A stretch of DNA of 64,000 nt from Oligoflexia bacterium (lineage in GTDB: Bacteria; Bdellovibrionota; Bdellovibrionia; JABDDW01): the NCBI GenBank assembly GCA_020847095.1, contig JADLCR010000055.1, positions 20,273 to 84,272 on the forward strand, written 5' to 3'. Below are positions 60,526-64,000 of the stretch, piece by piece. The position numbers and the translations under genes were made by a program. A model generated the notes under the pieces. The model had not been told where the DNA came from. It made no database searches and saw nothing but the letters and a program-made list of their open reading frames with translations. The stretch's first letter is position 1. Each line of letters starts with the position of its first letter.

Positions 60526-60908
60526 GCGGGCACCTGCAATCGCTGGTTCTCAAGTATTGATTCGATTTCTTGGCAAAGCTTTGCAGGATCAAAAGGCTTA
60601 ACGATATAGCCGGCGGCTCCAGCGCGAAGACCCTCTTGAATATCGGATTGCTGCCCTTTTGCTGTCAAAAAGACAATGGGAATGGTTGATGTTGGGGGAT
60701 GACTTTTTAAAGCCTGGCAGGTTTCAAGGCCATCCATGACGGGCATCATGCCATCAAGAACGATGAGATCAAATCTCGCCCCTTTGGCAAGGTTAAAGGC
60801 CTCGTCTCCGTTGTCACAAACAGTCACGGTGTGCCCACCAATGCGCTCCAATGCGAGGCGGGCAATCTTCTGAATGCTTGGATCATCTTCGGCAAGAAGG
60901 ATCTTCAC
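60522..60908 (-). CDS. Single-domain response regulator (CheY-like)
   Basis: A 128-residue receiver domain. The GTG at 60908 overlaps the stop of the upstream regulator gene (GTGA) and gives the canonical opening KILLAEDDPS; a longer frame to 60953 is not favoured. The phosphorylated aspartate is D52 in VLDGMMPVMDG, with T/K in FLTAKG and VKPF. No output domain is present, so it is a phosphate carrier or a protein-interaction output. It overlaps the kinase gene by 4 bases. Confidence 0.9.
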   Translation of the reverse strand: MKILLAEDDPSIQKIARLALERIGGHTVTVCDNGDEAFNLAKGARFDLIVLDGMMPVMDGLETCQALKSHPPTSTIPIVFLTAKGQQSDIQEGLRAGAAGYIVKPFDPAKLCQEIESILENQRLQVPA

Positions 60909-61624
60909 GATGCCCTCGAAGAGCCTTGAATGTTGAGATTGGTGTTGATCCAAAATCTAACTTTTTGCAGTTCGGAATCTGACAACCCAACAAACTGAAG
61001 ACTCAGATGAAAGCGAAATGGATTTCCATGTACAGGCTGACATTGCACCACGCGCAGCGGAGGAGTTTGAATTCCAATGAGTTCAAAAAGTGGCGATTGA
61101 ACCCTGAGTCGTGTATTTGGTGAGGCTGCGGTGGGACCTTCGATTTGAATTCCCTTTTCTGAAAGCGCTTTAATTTCGGCTCCGGTATCCCAATGGACGG
61201 GCATATTCAAAGACGTTTGAGCGAACTGAAGCTGCCTGAGTTGTTTTTGCGCTTTGTTATGCAGTAGCGACTGAACTTTATCGAGAAACAGATCCGGGTC
61301 CACTGGCTTTACGATGTAATCATCAGCCCCGCAGTCGAGACCGCGCTGAACGTCTTTTTTGTCTCGTCTTCCGGTAACTAAGGCGATGGCGACGTCTTTT
61401 GACCTGGGATTATTTCTCAAAGTTTTGATCAGATCGAATCCGCTTCGGTACGGCATGTTGGCATCGGTGAGTACCAAATCGTAGACTTCTTCTTGAACTC
61501 GATCCACGGCGGCTAATGCATCGAAAGCCACTGTCACTGTATATCCTTGAGTTTCTAACAGTCGTGAAACAATTCGGGTAAAGTCTTTGTCGTCGTCAAC
61601 CACGAGCACACTGATGCCTTGCAT
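60905..61624 (-). CDS. Response regulator with PilZ-like C-terminal domain
   Basis: A 239-residue protein starting at the ATG preceded by GGAGG (an in-frame GTG two codons earlier lies closer to that site and is rejected). Residues 1-120 are a receiver domain with acidic pocket DDD (10-12), D54 in LTDANMP and VKPV. The C-terminal half (about 140-225) is beta-rich with LSEKGIQIEGP, resembling the PilZ DxSxxG core, but no RxxxR is seen, so cyclic-di-GMP binding is uncertain. First gene of the four-gene phosphorelay run. Confidence 0.82.
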   Translation of the reverse strand: MQGISVLVVDDDKDFTRIVSRLLETQGYTVTVAFDALAAVDRVQEEVYDLVLTDANMPYRSGFDLIKTLRNNPRSKDVAIALVTGRRDKKDVQRGLDCGADDYIVKPVDPDLFLDKVQSLLHNKAQKQLRQLQFAQTSLNMPVHWDTGAEIKALSEKGIQIEGPTAASPNTRLRVQSPLFELIGIQTPPLRVVQCQPVHGNPFRFHLSLQFVGLSDSELQKVRFWINTNLNIQGSSRAS

Positions 61625-61687
61625 AGACACCTCCGTAACTCTTTTCGGCGGGAAAATGAACTGAGCTAACTGGATCTTAGTCTGGGA

Positions 61688-62797
61688 TTACTTAAGAATT
61701 TCGTCTTTCAAAAATTGGTCGCTAAAAATGCGCTCACCATCTTGTCCGAGTAGGATTTGACCCGTAACTCCCGTGATGCGGGAAGAGTCCTTGAGCGCTT
61801 GGGTCAAAGTCGTCTTCTTAGTTAATGAACGGTGGTAAGCGGCAATTGCCGTATAAGTCGCATCGAATGTCAGGGCCCCAGAAATATTCATCGGCTTTTT
61901 AAATTTCTTTAAAAACGCCTCTTCTATCTTTTTACTAAAATCAGATTTTTGCGGTATCCATTGACTGGTTGTCACAATGCGAATGTGCATCTTTTGACTT
62001 TTAACTTTCTTCATCAGTTCTTGAAAATTGACCGTATCAAAAGCGGCAACCAAATAGGGCTCTGATTCCATTGCGGCGAGTGCCTTTGCCGCCACAATAT
62101 CCCGCGTGGTGAGGAGTAAAATATCCTTTTTGGTTGGATTCCAAAGTTTAGCATTAACGTCTTTGAGTCGTTCGATTCCGCTAAGACCTCGAAAGAGCAC
62201 TTCTTGGTGGTTAATCTTAGTGCCTTCGATGCTGTGTCTAAAGGTGTCAGCAAGATCAATGGAATAGTCATCAGACAAATCTTTAAATGCAAAAATGTTC
62301 AGTTTATGTTTCTGCACATCGGGAAGCAGAAATTCTGCCATCGCCTTGGCCAGACGGCGATTAGAAGCGCAAATCCTAAAAACGTAGCTGGAATTCTTTG
62401 TCAAATCATTGTGCGTCGAAAATATCGAAATCATTGGCAGCTTGGTTTCATTGACAAAGCTCTTAAGACCAAGGGCCACATTCGAATAAAGTGGCCCAAT
62501 CACTGCAACGGGCTGATCAGTGGTCACGATTTTTTTGAGACTTCTCAGTGCATGTTCGGGGTTGTCGCGATCGTCAATAGTGACAAACTTTATTTTTGAT
62601 TGGGTTCCGTTGATTTGATCGTATTGTTCTAGCGCAAATTGCGCCACATCGCCAAGATGCTCATATTCTTCTACTTCATTCGCCGGATTGGCGGTGTACA
62701 TGAGGACCATGGTGGCCGCACTCGGAGTTTGGGCGTTTGTGCCAACGGAGGCCAAACTCGCTATGATTAAAATGAAGATCCTGTTCAATAGTTTCAT
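61688..62797 (-). CDS. Periplasmic binding protein (LivJ-type, type 1 fold)
   Basis: An exported 369-residue protein; the start at 62797 gives a signal peptide (KLLNRIFILIIASLASVGTNAQ), while a longer frame would overlap the divergent methyltransferase gene. The type 1 periplasmic-binding fold is indicated by VAVIGPLYSNVALGLKSFVNE, PMISIFSTHNDLTKNSSYVFRI and the A-T-YTAIAAYHRS stretch near the end. Relatives bind branched-chain amino acids, urea or amides. No permease gene is next to it; it lies 63 bases before the signalling genes on the same strand and may feed a sensor (inference). Confidence 0.85.
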   Translation of the reverse strand: MKLLNRIFILIIASLASVGTNAQTPSAATMVLMYTANPANEVEEYEHLGDVAQFALEQYDQINGTQSKIKFVTIDDRDNPEHALRSLKKIVTTDQPVAVIGPLYSNVALGLKSFVNETKLPMISIFSTHNDLTKNSSYVFRICASNRRLAKAMAEFLLPDVQKHKLNIFAFKDLSDDYSIDLADTFRHSIEGTKINHQEVLFRGLSGIERLKDVNAKLWNPTKKDILLLTTRDIVAAKALAAMESEPYLVAAFDTVNFQELMKKVKSQKMHIRIVTTSQWIPQKSDFSKKIEEAFLKKFKKPMNISGALTFDATYTAIAAYHRSLTKKTTLTQALKDSSRITGVTGQILLGQDGERIFSDQFLKDEILK

Positions 62798-62844
62798 ATA
62801 CTCTGTTATTAAGTGAATGAATTGCAGAAGCAAGGACAAATGAA

Positions 62845-63588
62845 GTGAAAGTTTTTGAAATTTCAAGCGGGGCTAACCGAGTATTCAAAATCTTCCAGGA
62901 CTTGCTGGAGTCAAAAGGAATCCAGAAGCATTCTCAGGCTTTGATATCGGGTCAAAAAGCTGTTTCAGAAGTTATCCACAATAAAAGTTTAGATATTATC
63001 GGGGTTATTCGTACTCTAAAAATGCCCGCCATTGAGACCGCATATTCTGACGCCTGCGAATACTTGTTATCTGAACAGCTGTTCAAGACTCTTGATGTGC
63101 ACGGAACGCATTACCCGCTACTCCTAGTTCGATTTCATATTCCAAACCTTTCAGAGGCTAAAATTCCCTCAGGAATTCAAGTCGCACTTCCTTTTCAAGA
63201 TCCAGCAAATGTCGGAGCCGCCATTCGAAGTTCCGCCGCTTTTGGTGTTTCAACGATTTTGCTTCTTCCTGGGTGTGCTCATCCGTTTCATCCGAAAAGT
63301 TCAAGGGCCGCTAGCGGCACGTTAGGTCTGATAAAATTTTTTCGATTGCAATCGTGGGAAGAGCTCCGCACTTTGGGCCCTCCGGTTTGGGGATTAAGTA
63401 TGACGGGCGAACCCCTAGGCCTCACTAAAAAGGAAAGTCCTTTGATTTTGGTTCCTGGTATTGAAGGCCCGGGCCTTCCAGAGCGCATAAAGTTGGATCG
63501 TCAAATAACGATCCCCATGGCCGAAGGAGTCGAATCGCTCAATGGGGCAATAGCTCTCTCGTTGGCCCTCTTTCACCTTAATCAATAG
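62845..63588 (+). CDS. SpoU-family RNA 2'-O-methyltransferase
   Basis: SPOUT-fold enzyme, 247 residues, methylating a ribose 2'-OH in rRNA or tRNA. The three family motifs are seen: DPANVGAAIRSSAAFG (motif 1), LVPGIEGPGLP (motif 2) and IPMAEGVESLNGAIALSLALF (motif 3, knotted SAM site). The GTG at 62845 has AAGGAC seven bases upstream. The N-terminal 100 residues are the usual RNA-binding region (GQKAVSEVIHNKSLD). The exact target cannot be told from the sequence. Confidence 0.9.
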   Translation: MKVFEISSGANRVFKIFQDLLESKGIQKHSQALISGQKAVSEVIHNKSLDIIGVIRTLKMPAIETAYSDACEYLLSEQLFKTLDVHGTHYPLLLVRFHIPNLSEAKIPSGIQVALPFQDPANVGAAIRSSAAFGVSTILLLPGCAHPFHPKSSRAASGTLGLIKFFRLQSWEELRTLGPPVWGLSMTGEPLGLTKKESPLILVPGIEGPGLPERIKLDRQITIPMAEGVESLNGAIALSLALFHLNQ

Positions 63589-63688
63589 CTTTGATCCTGG
63601 GGGCGGCTAACCCTGTAAAAACAACAAACTTAGTGCCGAATCTTGCGTCCTTCCGGATACTTACGCGGAGTGTTAAAATGCTCCTTCT

Positions 63689-64000
63689 ATGGTTGGAATA
63701 TCCAGGATTGGATCAGTTTACGTCATTCTTATTGGGCTTGTCCTCAGTGGCTGTCGTCCGCCAAAAGCATCGCTAAAAGACCCAGAAAATCCTGCTGCCA
63801 ATTCTATGGATTTTGTCAGCGGTCCGCGCGCGATGCCTCCTCAAGCCCCGCCAACCAGTCAATTGCCTCCGGATCAGATTATAATTCCCGGTCAAGCCCC
63901 GTCGACGGCGCCGGATACCAAGTTTGGAAGCCTTTCGCGATCTACAATCTGGGTGCACTTATTTCCGATACAAAAAATAAAAGGCGATGCGTACGCGGAA
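63689..64000 (+). CDS. Lipoprotein, unknown function (3' end beyond window)
   Basis: An open frame from the ATG at 63689 runs without a stop to the window end (104 codons). It starts with a lipoprotein signal: hydrophobic stretch SVYVILIGLVLSGC with lipobox LSGC, lipid on C22. The next part is Pro-rich (APPTSQLPPDQ, GQAPSTAPD) and disordered before a more folded segment begins. An in-frame stop just upstream (TAA at 63674) fixes this ATG as the first start; no good ribosome binding site is seen. Family not recognised. Confidence 0.55.
   Translation, partial: MVGISRIGSVYVILIGLVLSGCRPPKASLKDPENPAANSMDFVSGPRAMPPQAPPTSQLPPDQIIIPGQAPSTAPDTKFGSLSRSTIWVHLFPIQKIKGDAYAE

Overview
The window looks like a piece of chromosome from a free-living, flagellated Gram-negative bacterium of the Bdellovibrionota (Bdellovibrio-like) type. 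This is an inference from gene content and style: a complete rod/hook flagellar operon ending in csrA-fliW, a lysC-pgpA-cinA-recA-pilT-recX-alaS run, many secreted proteins of unknown family, very tight packing with 4-nt ATGA overlaps, and frequent GTG/TTG starts. No rRNA, tRNA, insertion sequence, prophage or CRISPR array was seen, and no gene-free stretch exceeds about 260 bases.

Region by region. 1-3245: a thiamine ABC transporter, thiB (cut by the window edge), thiP and thiQ. 3266-6076: an outer-membrane barrel protein and a large secreted helical protein. 6061-8696 (minus): guanine deaminase, a small secreted protein and adenosine deaminase, a purine-salvage group. 8755-17793: split transketolase, TatA, a PcnB-type nucleotidyltransferase, an alpha/beta hydrolase, a flavin reductase, NadA and a DEAD-box helicase with a long disordered tail. 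17890-22410: a large secreted protein with lysozyme/transglycosylase-like motifs, its overlapping partner, a beta-propeller lipoprotein and MutY. 22448-24652: an agmatinase gene broken by two nearby in-frame stops, followed by a propeller protein. 24796-27233: a tandem set of small secreted proteins, five of which share a cysteine layout and, in three cases, a GDxxVFES-like motif.

27251-37591 is one long minus-strand run (reading from 37591 down): MltD-type transglycosylase, periplasmic carbonic anhydrase, LysC, PgpA, CinA/PncC, RecA, PilT, RecX, AlaS and a short-chain dehydrogenase. 37847-47723 is the flagellar run: flgF, flgG, flgA, flgH, flgI, an unknown 94-residue gene, flgJ fused to a degenerate M23 domain, flgM, flgN, flgK, flgL, csrA and fliW. 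GGA-bearing hairpins lie at the flgK start codon and in the csrA leader, so CsrA/FliW may control flgK and csrA translation.

47770-64000: a secreted protein of unknown function; a TetR regulator, TolC-like channel and RND pump (no adaptor gene) with a near-perfect operator and a divergent MFS exporter; GreB; a YciO-type protein; a zinc-ribbon protein; an FMN reductase; Tgt; a four-gene phosphorelay (two response regulators, histidine kinase, HPt); a periplasmic binding protein; a SpoU methyltransferase; and a lipoprotein cut off by the window end.

The strongest candidates for something undescribed are the small secreted protein array (24796-27233), the putative secreted muramidase at 17890 with a sigma-28-like promoter, the possible CsrA switch at flgK, and the unknown gene embedded in the flagellar operon.
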